A stretch of 57,903 nt of DNA from Burkholderia sp. Bp8963 (GCF_003854275.1 NZ_QTQP01000044.1:1-57903), one strand, 5' to 3'. Positions 43,256 to 52,618 are shown, counted from the stretch's first letter. The notes: generated from the sequence alone by a model not told the origin. Numbers and translations are program-made.

Positions 43256-44944
43256 TCAGCGCTCGCGGCGCTGCTTGCCCAGCGTGATCGTCTCGAACAG
43301 CTCGTACTGCGCGGTCGGCTGCTGGTCCGCGCCCGGTGCGTGGTAGTAGCGCATCGTGATCGTCGTCTCGCCGCCCGGCTTGCCCGGATCGTGATCGAAC
43401 ACCGCAATGCCGTAGCCGGTGCCCGTGTCGCGGCGGGCGGACCAGATCGCATCCTCGAGCGCGTCGGCCGGCTTGCGCACGAACGTGTTCGGCGCCGCGC
43501 CCGGCACCGGGCGGTTCGGCTTCGTGAACACCTTCGCCTGCGCAAAGCCCGTCGCGGGATCCTCGCCGTACACGTCGAGCGGCGCGCTCGTGCCGCCGCC
43601 GCCGAGGATCAGGTGGATCGTCCCGTGGCTCGTGTCGAACGTCGCGCGCGACGGATCGGCCGCCACGGCCGGACGCGGCTGCAGCGTATCGACGACTTCG
43701 CCCGTGGCCGCATCGACGCCCGCGCGATGGTTGCAGCCGCGCACCGGATAGCTGCGCTCGTAATCGTGATCGTGGCCGCACAGCACGAGATCGACGCCGT
43801 AGCGGTCGAACAGCGGCAGCCACGCTTCGCGGATCCCCTTGTCCGAGCCATTGCCCGTCTTCGACGAGCTCAGCGCGTCCTGATGCATCTGCACGACGAT
43901 CCAGTCGATGTCGTGATCCTTCGACGCGTGATGCAGCGTGCGTTCGAGCCAGCGCGTCTGCTCGCCGTTGCTGTAGCCGCGGATGTAGAACGACGTGCCC
44001 GGCTCGATCGGCGGATGCCCGGTGCTGGCCGCCGGCACGAGCGGGTTCGGGCCGGCGACGAAGGCGGCCGCGTCCTGGTAGACGATGTCGTCCGCATCGA
44101 GCGAGATGAACAGCACCGAGCTCACGCGGAAGCTGTACCAGCGGCCCGGAAAGTGCGTGCCGTTCTCGGGCAACTGATATCGCGCGAGATACGAATCGAA
44201 GCCCTGCGGGCCGTTGTTGAACTCGACTTCGTGGTTGCCGGGACACGGCATCCACGGCCGGTTCGCGGCCGACGTCTGGTTGTTGTTGCCGAAGTCGCGC
44301 CACACGTCAGGCTGGTGCGCGGGGCTCAGGTTCGCGTAGCACAGGTCGCCGTTCAGCAGGTGGAACAGCGGCTGGAACTGCTCGACCGCCTGCACCGCGA
44401 AGCGGCTCTGCGGCGACGACAGCACCCATGCGCCGTTCGGTGTCGCGAGATCGCCGTAGCTCGTGAAGCGGAACGGCGCGCGGCCGCGCGGCGCGGTCGC
44501 GAAGGTCGCCGTGAACGGCTGCGCGGCGTTGCTGTCGTTGTCGGCCGTCAGCATGTACTGGTAGCGGGTGCCGGGCTTCAGGCCATGCACGCGCGCGTGA
44601 TAGGCGAACACGGTCTCGCCGTTCAGGCCGTCCGTGTAAAGGCGCTGCACGCCGTGCACGATGCGCGGCGCTTCGCAGTCGGCGCTGATGCGCGCGCGCG
44701 GATTGACGGCCGGCGCGAGCGACGCCCACGAGATCACGACTTCCGACGCCGGGTCGTTGCCCCACGTCAGGTGGATCTGTTCGGGCGTGCCGTCCGGCGT
44801 CGGCGCGGCGGCCCTGCCGGCCGCCGCGAGGCCGCCCGCTGCGGTCGCGAGGCCGGACACGCCGGCAAGCTTCAGGAAACCGCGGCGCGACACGGCGGCG
44901 GCCGGTTCGGGTTGCTGATCGGGGGAGTTGTCCTGGTTCGACAT
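43256..44944 (-). CDS. Tat-exported purple-acid-phosphatase-like metallophosphoesterase
   Basis: 562-residue periplasmic or secreted phosphatase. Twin-arginine signal SRRGFLKLAG near residue 20, then a fibronectin-like N-terminal domain (HLTWGNDPASEVVISWAS) characteristic of purple acid phosphatases, and a calcineurin-type domain with the metal motifs GDL (SYGDL, LNGDLCYAN), PGNHEVEF, VQMHQ and GHDHDYERSYP. The substrate is probably a phosphomonoester or diester; phosphate starvation control is plausible but no Pho box was identified. The ATG at 44944 leaves the Tat motif at its proper depth. Confidence 0.88.
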   Translation of the reverse strand: MSNQDNSPDQQPEPAAAVSRRGFLKLAGVSGLATAAGGLAAAGRAAAPTPDGTPEQIHLTWGNDPASEVVISWASLAPAVNPRARISADCEAPRIVHGVQRLYTDGLNGETVFAYHARVHGLKPGTRYQYMLTADNDSNAAQPFTATFATAPRGRAPFRFTSYGDLATPNGAWVLSSPQSRFAVQAVEQFQPLFHLLNGDLCYANLSPAHQPDVWRDFGNNNQTSAANRPWMPCPGNHEVEFNNGPQGFDSYLARYQLPENGTHFPGRWYSFRVSSVLFISLDADDIVYQDAAAFVAGPNPLVPAASTGHPPIEPGTSFYIRGYSNGEQTRWLERTLHHASKDHDIDWIVVQMHQDALSSSKTGNGSDKGIREAWLPLFDRYGVDLVLCGHDHDYERSYPVRGCNHRAGVDAATGEVVDTLQPRPAVAADPSRATFDTSHGTIHLILGGGGTSAPLDVYGEDPATGFAQAKVFTKPNRPVPGAAPNTFVRKPADALEDAIWSARRDTGTGYGIAVFDHDPGKPGGETTITMRYYHAPGADQQPTAQYELFETITLGKQRRER

Positions 44945-45158
44945 GGTCGGGATTCTCGTTGAAAGGGGCGCGAGGACGCGAAGCCGCACGGTCCGGCGCA
45001 ACGCGCGGCGGGCGGCGGCGTGGGCCGGAAGCGAGCGGGGTCCCGGCGACAGGCATTGTTGACGGGCTGTTTTGCCGGGTTGTGACAGCGTGGCGCGGCT
45101 GATCTTCGATTACCGGTACCATTCCCGGACAACCAACCGATCGGGAAGAGGGCCGCGC

Positions 45159-46064
45159 ATGACTGTGGATTTCGTCAAGATGCATGCACATGGCGATGAC
45201 TTCGTCGTCGTTGACCGGCGCGGCAAGCTCGACCCGATCACGAGTGACCTAGCCCGCCGGCTCGGCGATCGACATCGGGGCATCGGATTCAATCAGCTCG
45301 CGGTCGTGCTGGATTGCGATGACGCGGCCGCGCGCGTGCGGTTCTGGAATCCGGACGGTACGGTGCTCGACACGTGTGGCAGTGCGACCCGCGGCGTGGC
45401 AGACATGCTGATGCGCGAAGCGAACGCGTCGTCGATCGTGCTGAAAACCAATCGCGGCTTGTTGACCTGCGTGCGGGGCCCCGATCGACGTGTATCGGTC
45501 GATATGGGAACCCCGCTCGTCGGTTGGCAGGACATCCCGCTCGCCGAGGCGGTCGATACGAATGCGTTGCCGCTTTCCGGCAATCCCACCGCCTGCAGCA
45601 TGGGCAATCCGCATTGCACGTTTTTCGTCGACGATCTGGCAGCCGTCGACGTCGCGGCAATCGGGCCAGGGATCGAAACGCATCCGCTGTTCCGCAACAA
45701 GACGAACGTCCACTTCGTGCAGATTCTCGGCCGCACCCGCATCCGCTTGCGGATCTGGGAGCGTGGAGGCGGCATTCCACTCGGATCGGGTTCGTGTTGT
45801 TGCGGCGCGGTGGTCGGCGGGATTCGGCGCGGCCTTCTGGACGATAGCGTCGACGTCGAATGCGATGGGGGAATGGTCAACGTGCAATGGGACGGGACCG
45901 GCGGCGTCGTGCTGACCGGTTCGGTCGAGCCGGTCTTTCGCGGAACGATTGCCGATCATTTGCTGCAGGACAATGCGCGAGGGGGCGCACGCGGCACAGT
46001 GAGCGAAGACCGTCCGCGCCAGACGCCCGGACAGCAACTTGAAAAGGTCACGATTAGGCTCTAG
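45159..46064 (+). CDS. DapF-family epimerase paralogue with altered active site
   Basis: 301 residues of the diaminopimelate epimerase fold: MHAHGDDFVVVD at the N-terminus, WNPDGTVLDTCGS with Cys73 at the first catalytic position, SMGNPHCTFFVDD, NKTNVHFVQI, and WERGGG. In canonical DapF the second catalytic cysteine lies nine residues after the Glu of ERG; here that position is Ser210, with three cysteines at 213-215. The glycine-rich GND start also reads GDD. It may epimerise or racemise another substrate, or be inactive as DapF. A GGGAAGAGGG Shine-Dalgarno supports the ATG at 45159. Not clearly linked to lysine genes. Confidence 0.82.
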   Translation: MTVDFVKMHAHGDDFVVVDRRGKLDPITSDLARRLGDRHRGIGFNQLAVVLDCDDAAARVRFWNPDGTVLDTCGSATRGVADMLMREANASSIVLKTNRGLLTCVRGPDRRVSVDMGTPLVGWQDIPLAEAVDTNALPLSGNPTACSMGNPHCTFFVDDLAAVDVAAIGPGIETHPLFRNKTNVHFVQILGRTRIRLRIWERGGGIPLGSGSCCCGAVVGGIRRGLLDDSVDVECDGGMVNVQWDGTGGVVLTGSVEPVFRGTIADHLLQDNARGGARGTVSEDRPRQTPGQQLEKVTIRL

Positions 46065-46201
46065 TGTTATACACACTGCGCACCGCTTCTGTCCCCACTG
46101 CTTGTCGGCGACGATGGGTGTCACGATCATGTCCGCAACCTGCATGCATGATCATCCAGCGCGACGTTGTTCCTTCCGAGATCAGCCGAACGAGGACGCC
46201 G

Positions 46202-46921
46202 GTGACGTATCGCATTGCATTGCTCACCGCCGTATTGATCGTGCCATGCCTGCGATGGAGTTCGCCGGCATGGGCGGCCGGCCCGGTCACCGCCCCGGCG
46301 CCGGATACGATGGAGGCGCGCGTGATGGGCTGCGCCGCTTGCCACGGCGCGCATGGCGAGGGCACCGACAACGACTACTTCCCGCGCCTTTCCGGCAAAC
46401 CCGCCGGCTACCTGTACCGTCAGCTGCGCGCGTTTCGCGACGGCGGACGCAAATACCCGCCGATGAACTACCTGCTCGCGTATCTGCCCGACGCATACCT
46501 GCGGCAGATCGCCGAGTATTTCGCCGCACAGCATCCGCCGTTCCGGCCGCCTGCGGCGCCTGCCGTCGATGCGCAGGTGCTCGCGCACGGCAAGGCGCTC
46601 GTCACGGACGGCGATCACGCGCGCGGCGTGCCGGCGTGCGCGACGTGCCATGGCCGTGAGCTGACCGGCATGTCGCCGGCAATTCCCGGGCTGGTCGGGC
46701 TGCACGCGACTTACATCGGCGCGCAGCTCGGCGCATGGCGCTACGGCACGCGCCGGGCCGCGGCCCCGGATTGCATGCACGACATCGCAACGCGACTTTC
46801 CGACAGCGACATCACCGCGGTCGCCGCATGGCTTGCCGCGCAACCCGCGCCGGCGGACCCGACGCCGATTGCGGAAGACCGCTCGAGACTGCCGCTTGCG
46901 TGCGGCAGCGTGGCCAACTAG
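46202..46921 (+). CDS. Diheme cytochrome c (c4-like)
   Basis: 239-residue exported protein with two CxxCH heme sites, CAACH (about 42) and CATCH (about 145). The GTG at 46202 was chosen: it follows GAGGACGCCG and gives a normal signal peptide (RIALLTAVLIVPCLRWSSPAWA). A longer frame from an ATG at 46148 is possible. It resembles c4-type or CccA-like electron carriers. First gene of the oxidase operon; the next gene starts 13 bp later. Confidence 0.85.
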   Translation: MTYRIALLTAVLIVPCLRWSSPAWAAGPVTAPAPDTMEARVMGCAACHGAHGEGTDNDYFPRLSGKPAGYLYRQLRAFRDGGRKYPPMNYLLAYLPDAYLRQIAEYFAAQHPPFRPPAAPAVDAQVLAHGKALVTDGDHARGVPACATCHGRELTGMSPAIPGLVGLHATYIGAQLGAWRYGTRRAAAPDCMHDIATRLSDSDITAVAAWLAAQPAPADPTPIAEDRSRLPLACGSVAN

Positions 46922-46934
46922 CCGGAGGCGCGCC

Positions 46935-48209
46935 GTGACCCGCCCGCGATTCCTCGACACGCTCGCGCTGCTGCTGGTCGGCATGACGGTCACGTTCGCC
47001 GGCGCGCAGGCCGCCGACCCGGCGCTACCGAGTGACCGCGCGAAGCTGCTCGAGCGCGGCGAGTACCTGGCCCGCGCGGGCGACTGCATCGCGTGCCACA
47101 CGGTGCCGGCCGGCAAGCTGTTCGGCGGCGGCCGGCCGATGGAAACGCCGTTCGGCACGCTGTATTCGTCGAACATCTCGTCGGACAAGGCGACGGGCAT
47201 CGGCGCCTGGACCGCGGACGAGTTCTTCCGGGTGATGCACGAAGGCAAGTCGCGCGACGGCTCGTATCTGTATCCGGCCATGCCGTTCGCGTCGTACACG
47301 AAGGTCACGCGCGCCGATTCCGACGCGATCTTCGCGTACCTGCTGTCGGTGCCGCCGATCCACCAGCCGAACCGGCCGCACGAGTTGAGCTTCCCGTTCA
47401 ACCAGCGTCAGCTGCTGCTCGGCTGGCGCACGCTGTTCTTCCGCGAAGGCGAATACAAGCCGGATCCCGCGCAATCCGCCGAATGGAATCGCGGCGCCTA
47501 TCTGGTCGAAGGGCTCGGCCATTGCACGATGTGCCATACCGAGATCAACGCGCTCGGCGGCAATACGCGTTCGAAGGAATATCAGGGCGGCCTGATCCCG
47601 CTGCAGAACTGGTACGCGCCGTCGCTGACGTCGAACCGCGAGGCCGGTCTCGGCGAATGGGGCATCGGCGACATCGTCGACCTGCTGAATGCGGGCGTAT
47701 CGAGTCGCGGCGCCGTTTATGGGCCGATGGCCGAAGTCGTCTACGACAGCTTCCAGTACCTGAACGAGGACGACGTGCGCGCGGTCGCGGTCTACCTGAA
47801 ATCGCTGCCCGGCCGCTCCGGCGAGGCCGACACCGGGCCGCCGAAGCCGCTCGTGACCGAGGAGACCAACCGTCTCGCACCGCTCGGCAAGAAGATCTAC
47901 GAAGCACAATGCGCGCTGTGCCATGCGAAGGAAGGGCAGGGCATGCCGCCGCATTTCCCGCCGCTCGCGAACAACCAGTCGATCCAGATGACGTCCTCGG
48001 TCAATCCGATCCGCATGGTGCTGAACGGCGGCTATGCGCCCGGCACGCGCAAGAACCCGATGCCGTACGGGATGCCGCCGTTCGCGCAGCTGCTGTCGGA
48101 CGAGGAGGTCGCGGCGGTCGTCACGTACATCCGCACCGCATGGGGCAACCACGGCAAGCCGGTCAACGCGAAGGAAGTGAACGCGCTGCGTTCGGCGCCC
48201 ATCTTCTGA
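46935..48209 (+). CDS. Triheme cytochrome c, alcohol/gluconate dehydrogenase subunit-like
   Basis: 424-residue exported protein with three heme sites: CIACH (~51), CTMCH (~197) and CALCH (~325). The layout GEYLARAGDCIACHT, PMETPFGTLYSSNISSD and GKKIYEAQCALCHAKEGQGM is that of the membrane-bound cytochrome subunits of gluconate or alcohol dehydrogenases. No dehydrogenase catalytic subunit is encoded beside it; here it probably passes electrons to the terminal oxidase. GTG start at 46935 with GGAGG seven bases upstream. Confidence 0.87.
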   Translation: MTRPRFLDTLALLLVGMTVTFAGAQAADPALPSDRAKLLERGEYLARAGDCIACHTVPAGKLFGGGRPMETPFGTLYSSNISSDKATGIGAWTADEFFRVMHEGKSRDGSYLYPAMPFASYTKVTRADSDAIFAYLLSVPPIHQPNRPHELSFPFNQRQLLLGWRTLFFREGEYKPDPAQSAEWNRGAYLVEGLGHCTMCHTEINALGGNTRSKEYQGGLIPLQNWYAPSLTSNREAGLGEWGIGDIVDLLNAGVSSRGAVYGPMAEVVYDSFQYLNEDDVRAVAVYLKSLPGRSGEADTGPPKPLVTEETNRLAPLGKKIYEAQCALCHAKEGQGMPPHFPPLANNQSIQMTSSVNPIRMVLNGGYAPGTRKNPMPYGMPPFAQLLSDEEVAAVVTYIRTAWGNHGKPVNAKEVNALRSAPIF

Positions 48210-48216
48210 GGACACG

Positions 48217-48399
48217 ATGATGCATTCACCCGCGTCGCATGACGGCGCCCCCGATCAGGAAAGCGAACGCGTCGACGAGATCGTGCGGCGCGGCCCGCGC
48301 GGCGCGATCGCGCTGGCCGGCACCGCGACGGCGATCGTCATCGCGCTGTGGTTCGCGTTCTATTTCCTGGTGTTCCTGCCGCGCGGCGTCATCCAGTAA
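48217..48399 (+). CDS. Small single-span oxidase-associated protein
   Basis: 60 residues with an acidic N-terminal tail and one transmembrane helix (about 31-53, ALAGTATAIVIALWFAFYFLVFLP). Located between the triheme cytochrome and subunit II with tight spacing on both sides, it is probably a small structural subunit, comparable in role to subunit IIa of ba3 oxidases or CcoQ. No sequence family recognised. Confidence 0.7.
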   Translation: MMHSPASHDGAPDQESERVDEIVRRGPRGAIALAGTATAIVIALWFAFYFLVFLPRGVIQ

Positions 48400-48410
48400 C
48401 GCGGGTCGAC

Positions 48411-48980
48411 ATGGCGAACTCATCCGTTCAGGGCCGCTCCGATTCCGCCGACGTCGCCGCCCGCATCGAGCGGCGCTGGGCGGCCGTGATGCTGGGCATC
48501 ATCGTGGTGCTCGTGTGCATGGTGATCTTCACCGGCGTGCATTGGGCGATGATGCCGCCGTCGCGCGTCGAGACGATTCGGCCGGAGTCGCTGCACGTGT
48601 CCGGCGAATTCGTCGAAAGCAATCTCGGCAGCGCGCTCGAGCCCGACGGCTCGGTGACGGTGCGCATCGTCGCGCAGCAGTATTCGTTCACGCCGCAGTG
48701 CGTGCTGGTGCCGGCCGATACGCCGATCCGGTTCCGCGCGACGAGCGCGGACGTCGTGCACGGCTTCCTCGTGACCGACACGAACATCAACTCGATGGTG
48801 GAGCCCGGCTACATCGCGACGTTCCGCACGCGCTTCGCCGAGCCTGCCGACCACCTGATGCCGTGCCACGAGTATTGCGGCACCGGTCATCAGGGGATGT
48901 GGGCACACGTGAAGGTCATCGACAAGGCCGCGTTCCAGCAGCTGGCCGCCCAATCGCGGAGACTGAGCTGTGTTAAATAG
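48411..48980 (+). CDS. Cytochrome c oxidase subunit II (CuA)
   Basis: 189-residue membrane-anchored subunit with one N-terminal helix (about 24-46) and a periplasmic cupredoxin domain. The CuA ligands are complete: CHEYCGTGHQGM gives Cys-x3-Cys-x3-His-x2-Met, and an upstream VVHGF supplies the other histidine. The single helix and short length resemble B-type (ba3-like) oxidases rather than the two-helix aa3 subunit. The end overlaps subunit I by 11 bp. No fused cytochrome c. Confidence 0.9.
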   Translation: MANSSVQGRSDSADVAARIERRWAAVMLGIIVVLVCMVIFTGVHWAMMPPSRVETIRPESLHVSGEFVESNLGSALEPDGSVTVRIVAQQYSFTPQCVLVPADTPIRFRATSADVVHGFLVTDTNINSMVEPGYIATFRTRFAEPADHLMPCHEYCGTGHQGMWAHVKVIDKAAFQQLAAQSRRLSCVK

Positions 48981-50595
48981 CAAACGCCTCGTGCTCGCGC
49001 ATTTCTGGCTCGCGTTCATCACGTTCGGTGTCGCGCTGCCGCTCGGCGCGTGGCAGATGATCGTTCGCAGTCCGTTGCACTCGTGGCTGCGCGATCCCGA
49101 GCTCTACTACCGGTCGGTGACCGAGCACGGCACGGTGATGGGCTACGTGTTTCCGACGCTGATCGCGATGGGATTCGGCTATGCGGTGACGGAGCTGGCG
49201 CTGAAGCGGCCGCTGGTCGGCGTGCGCTGGGCGTGGGGCGGGCTCGCGCTGGTCGCGCTCGGCGCCGTGGCCGCGAGCGTGCCGGTCGCGATGGGGCGCG
49301 CGTCGGTGCTGTACACGTTCTATCCGCCGATGATCGGCAACGTGTTCTATTACATCGGCGTCGTGCTGGTGGTGGTCGGCTCGTGGATCTGGGTCGCGCT
49401 GATGTCGATCAATCTCGCCGCGTGGAAGCGCGATCATCCGGGCCAGACGGTGCCGCTCGCGATGTTCGCGAGTGTCGCGGGCGCGTACCTGTGGGGCTGG
49501 ACCGCGGTCGGCGCGGCGCTCGAAGTGATCTTCCAGATCCTGCCGGTCGCGCTTGGCCTCAGGACGACCATCGACGCTGGGCTCGCGCGCATCTTCTTCT
49601 CGTGGACGCTGCACGCGATCGTCTACTTCTGGCTGATGCCTGCATATATCGCGTACTACACGATCATTCCGCGCGCGATCGGCGGGCGGCTGTACAGCGA
49701 CGCGATGGCGCGGATCTCGTTCATCCTGTTTCTCGTCGTGTCGATGCCGATCGGGCTGCATCACCTGTTCGTCGATCCGCAGGTCGGCGCGGGATTCAAG
49801 TTCCTGCAGTCGGTGTTCACGTCGCTGGTCGCGGTGCCGACGCTGCTCACGGTGTTCACGATCAGCGCCTCGGTCGAGATCGCCGCGCGGCTGCGCGGCG
49901 GCAAGGGTGCATTCGGCTGGCTGAAGGCGCTGCCGTGGGACAACCCGCAGATGCTCGCACTCGCGTTCTCGTTCGTGATGCTCGGCTTCGGCGGCGCGGG
50001 CGGCCTGATCAACATGAGCTACCAGCTCGACGCGACGATCCACAACACGCAGTGGATCACCGGGCATTTCCACCTGATCTTCGCGGGCGCGATCGTCACG
50101 ATGTACTTCGCGATCGCGTACGACCTGTGGCCGCATCTGACCGGGCGCGCGCTGACGAACTGGCGGCTGATGCGCTGGCAGCTGTGGCTGTGGTTCATCG
50201 GCATGATCGTCACGACCTTCCCGTGGCACTGGGTCGGCATCCTCGGCATGCCGCGCCGGATGGCCTATTACGACTACGGCGATCCCGCGATCGCCGCGCA
50301 GGCGATCTGGGTTGCAATGTCGGCGATCGGCGGGCTGATCCTCGTCGCGTCGGCAATCCTGTTCTTCGTCGTGCTGATCCAGGGGCATCGCGCGCCGCGC
50401 AGCGAGCCGGAAGCGTATCGCTTCAGCGCGCCGGTGCATGAGACGCCGACGATGCCCGTCGCGCTGAACGGCTTCGCGCTGTGGCTCACGCTGATGATCG
50501 GCCTGACGATCGTCAATTACGGCTACCCGATCGTCCAGTTGATGGCGCGCGACGATACGTCGGTTCCCGCAATCGCGATCGGAGCACGGCGATGA
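48970..50595 (+). CDS. Heme-copper oxidase subunit I, B-type (ba3/bb3-like)
   Basis: 541-residue core subunit reducing oxygen to water at a heme-CuB site in the inner membrane, about 13 helices. Ligands: His53 (EHGTVMGY, low-spin heme), His in SWTLHAIVYFW (about 214, CuB, H-x3-Y), the adjacent pair in GLHHLF (about 262, CuB) and the pair in TGHFHLIF (about 366, high- and low-spin hemes). The PGTG-type A-family signature is absent. It begins with GTG and overlaps subunit II. No subunit III gene is seen, as usual for B-type enzymes. Confidence 0.9.
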   Translation: MLNSKRLVLAHFWLAFITFGVALPLGAWQMIVRSPLHSWLRDPELYYRSVTEHGTVMGYVFPTLIAMGFGYAVTELALKRPLVGVRWAWGGLALVALGAVAASVPVAMGRASVLYTFYPPMIGNVFYYIGVVLVVVGSWIWVALMSINLAAWKRDHPGQTVPLAMFASVAGAYLWGWTAVGAALEVIFQILPVALGLRTTIDAGLARIFFSWTLHAIVYFWLMPAYIAYYTIIPRAIGGRLYSDAMARISFILFLVVSMPIGLHHLFVDPQVGAGFKFLQSVFTSLVAVPTLLTVFTISASVEIAARLRGGKGAFGWLKALPWDNPQMLALAFSFVMLGFGGAGGLINMSYQLDATIHNTQWITGHFHLIFAGAIVTMYFAIAYDLWPHLTGRALTNWRLMRWQLWLWFIGMIVTTFPWHWVGILGMPRRMAYYDYGDPAIAAQAIWVAMSAIGGLILVASAILFFVVLIQGHRAPRSEPEAYRFSAPVHETPTMPVALNGFALWLTLMIGLTIVNYGYPIVQLMARDDTSVPAIAIGARR

Positions 50596-51389
50596 GCGAC
50601 GAACGCCTGTTCTCATTGCGCAACCCGTGGTTCCGCGTCAGTGTCGGCGCGGTGCTGGGCGTCGCGCTCGTGTCCGCGTTGATCGGATTCGTATGGCTGC
50701 CGTCGGTGCAGCCCGACCCGCAGTTCCAGGGCATCTGGAACGCGATCTGCAGCGCGGCCGGCGTGCCGCGCAAATGGTTCGCGGGCAGCGACGACACCGT
50801 GGCGCCGGCCTATCCGGTCAGCCACGTCGAAGTGACGCCGCAATTGCTCGCAAACGCGACGGCGCTGTCGGTGGGCCGCGGCGCGACGCTGTCGCTGCGC
50901 TGCACGATGTGTCACGGCGAGAAGGGCATGAGCAATGCGAACACGCCGAATCTGGCCGGACAATACGCGATCGTCGTGTACAAGCAGATGCTGGATTTCG
51001 CGAACGGCGCGCGGCAGAACGCAGTGATGTCGCCGATGGTGCGCGGGCTCAGCGACCAGGACCTGCGCGACCTCGCCGCGTATTACGCATCGTTGCCGCG
51101 CGCGGGGGCGACGCGCGCCGGCGATGTGGCCGCGCCGGACATCGTCGTGCACGGGGCGCCGATGCGCAACATTCCCGCGTGCGCCGCGTGTCACGGCGAG
51201 GTCGATCACCAGACCGGCAGCCCCTGGCTCGACGGCCTGCCGGCCGCGTATACGAAAGCGCAGCTGCTCGATTTCGCAAGTGGCGCGCGCCGCAACGACA
51301 TCTCCGAACAGATGCGCAACATCGCGCGCAACATGACGCCGGATGAAATCGCGGCGGCGGCGAACTGGTACGCGGGACAGGCGCGCTAG
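50592..51389 (+). CDS. Diheme cytochrome c, membrane-anchored
   Basis: 265 residues with an N-terminal uncleaved-looking anchor helix (VSVGAVLGVALVSALIGFVWLP) and two heme sites, CTMCH (~103) and CAACH (~196), each in a c4-like half (HGEKGMSNANTPNLAGQ...; HGEVDHQTGSPWLDGLP). Starts within the subunit I stop (ATGA). Most likely the direct electron donor to the CuA subunit. Last gene of the operon; the convergent recombinase gene ends 18 bp beyond. Confidence 0.87.
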   Translation: MSDERLFSLRNPWFRVSVGAVLGVALVSALIGFVWLPSVQPDPQFQGIWNAICSAAGVPRKWFAGSDDTVAPAYPVSHVEVTPQLLANATALSVGRGATLSLRCTMCHGEKGMSNANTPNLAGQYAIVVYKQMLDFANGARQNAVMSPMVRGLSDQDLRDLAAYYASLPRAGATRAGDVAAPDIVVHGAPMRNIPACAACHGEVDHQTGSPWLDGLPAAYTKAQLLDFASGARRNDISEQMRNIARNMTPDEIAAAANWYAGQAR

Positions 51390-51407
51390 CGGCGCGCGGT
51401 GCGCCGC

Positions 51408-52601
51408 TCACCACCCGATCCGGTGCTTCTCTTCGGTCTCCCGGTGCCGCAAGTCGTCGTCGGTGTGCAGATACTGGCTCGTCGTGGTCAGCGATACATG
51501 GCCGAGGTTGTCGCGCACGATACGCAGGTCGATCTGACCGTCGGCCATGTGCGAGCCCGCGCTGTGCCGCAGCCAGTGCGCGGACGCCTGTTCGAGCACG
51601 CGCGCCTGCTGTTCGCCCGCGTCGCCTTGCGCGCGCAGCCGCTCCGCTGCCTGCCGGAACACCGCCTTCACGATCGTATGCAGTGCCGCGCGCGTGAGCG
51701 GCTTGCGCGCATGGCCGACCGGCAGCACGAGCGGTGTATCCTCGCCGGCGTCCGGCAGCGCGGGCATCCGATGCGCATGCCGGTAGCGCGCCAGCTCGGC
51801 CATCATCTCGGCGGTGGCCGGCACGAGGCGCTGCCGGCCGCCCTTGCCGGTCACGTCGAGCCACCAGCGCTCGCGTCCTTCGGCGTCGCGCCGGCTGAAG
51901 AACCGGCCCATCGTGGTGTCGGCCGCTTCGGTGATCCGCAGCCCGCCGAGATACAGCAGCGTGAACAGCCAGCGCGCGCGGGCGTAGTGGAGGCTCGCGC
52001 GCGCATCGTCGCGCGGCATCGCCTCGATCGTGTCCTTGACCGTCTGCCACAGCGCGGGCCCGAGATGGCGCGTGACGCGCGGCGCGGGCTTGCGCATCCG
52101 CTGCCGCGACAGCGACAGCGGATTGCCGGCCAGGTAGCCGGCCTGCACGAGCCACGAGAACATCACGTTCAGGATCACCATCGCCTGCCGCTGGCTGGCC
52201 GGCGACAGCGGCCCGTAGAACGGCCGCCAGCGCGGATCGCCGCGCGGGTGCTTGCGTCCGCCGTTCGCGCACCAGACGTCGGCGGGCGCGGGCGCGAGCA
52301 TGAACTGCCGGTAGACGATCAGGTCCTCGTGCGTCAGCGACGACAGCGGCTTGCCGCGCGCGATCACGGCCCACAGCAGCAGGCGCTCGGCTTCCTTGCG
52401 GTAGTTCTGGAACGTGGTTGGCGTATCGACGAAGCGCGCGAGCCATGCGCGCACCGCGTCGAGATCGTTGGCCGCGGCGATCTGCGCGTGATCGGCGCGC
52501 GAGCGGTTGGTGCCGGCGCGCCCGTCGAGCGCGGCGGGCACGGTCAGTTCGTCGATCGGAACGGGGCGCGGCGCGAGACCGGTCGGGACGGACGGGGTCA
52601 T
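51408..52601 (-). CDS. Tyrosine site-specific recombinase (integrase family)
   Basis: 397 residues with an N-terminal SAM-like core-binding domain (about 40-190) and a complete catalytic domain: Arg in GGLRITEA, Lys in GKGGRQR, HWLRH, NLGHVSLTTT, and the nucleophile Tyr in SQYLHT. It looks chromosomal (XerC/D-like) rather than phage: no other mobile genes or attachment repeats are visible nearby. An upstream GTG at 52622 overlaps the exporter stop (GTGA), so the real start may be there and the two genes co-translated. Confidence 0.87.
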   Translation of the reverse strand: MTPSVPTGLAPRPVPIDELTVPAALDGRAGTNRSRADHAQIAAANDLDAVRAWLARFVDTPTTFQNYRKEAERLLLWAVIARGKPLSSLTHEDLIVYRQFMLAPAPADVWCANGGRKHPRGDPRWRPFYGPLSPASQRQAMVILNVMFSWLVQAGYLAGNPLSLSRQRMRKPAPRVTRHLGPALWQTVKDTIEAMPRDDARASLHYARARWLFTLLYLGGLRITEAADTTMGRFFSRRDAEGRERWWLDVTGKGGRQRLVPATAEMMAELARYRHAHRMPALPDAGEDTPLVLPVGHARKPLTRAALHTIVKAVFRQAAERLRAQGDAGEQQARVLEQASAHWLRHSAGSHMADGQIDLRIVRDNLGHVSLTTTSQYLHTDDDLRHRETEEKHRIGW

Positions 52602-52618
52602 GCGAATCGGGGTGCGGA

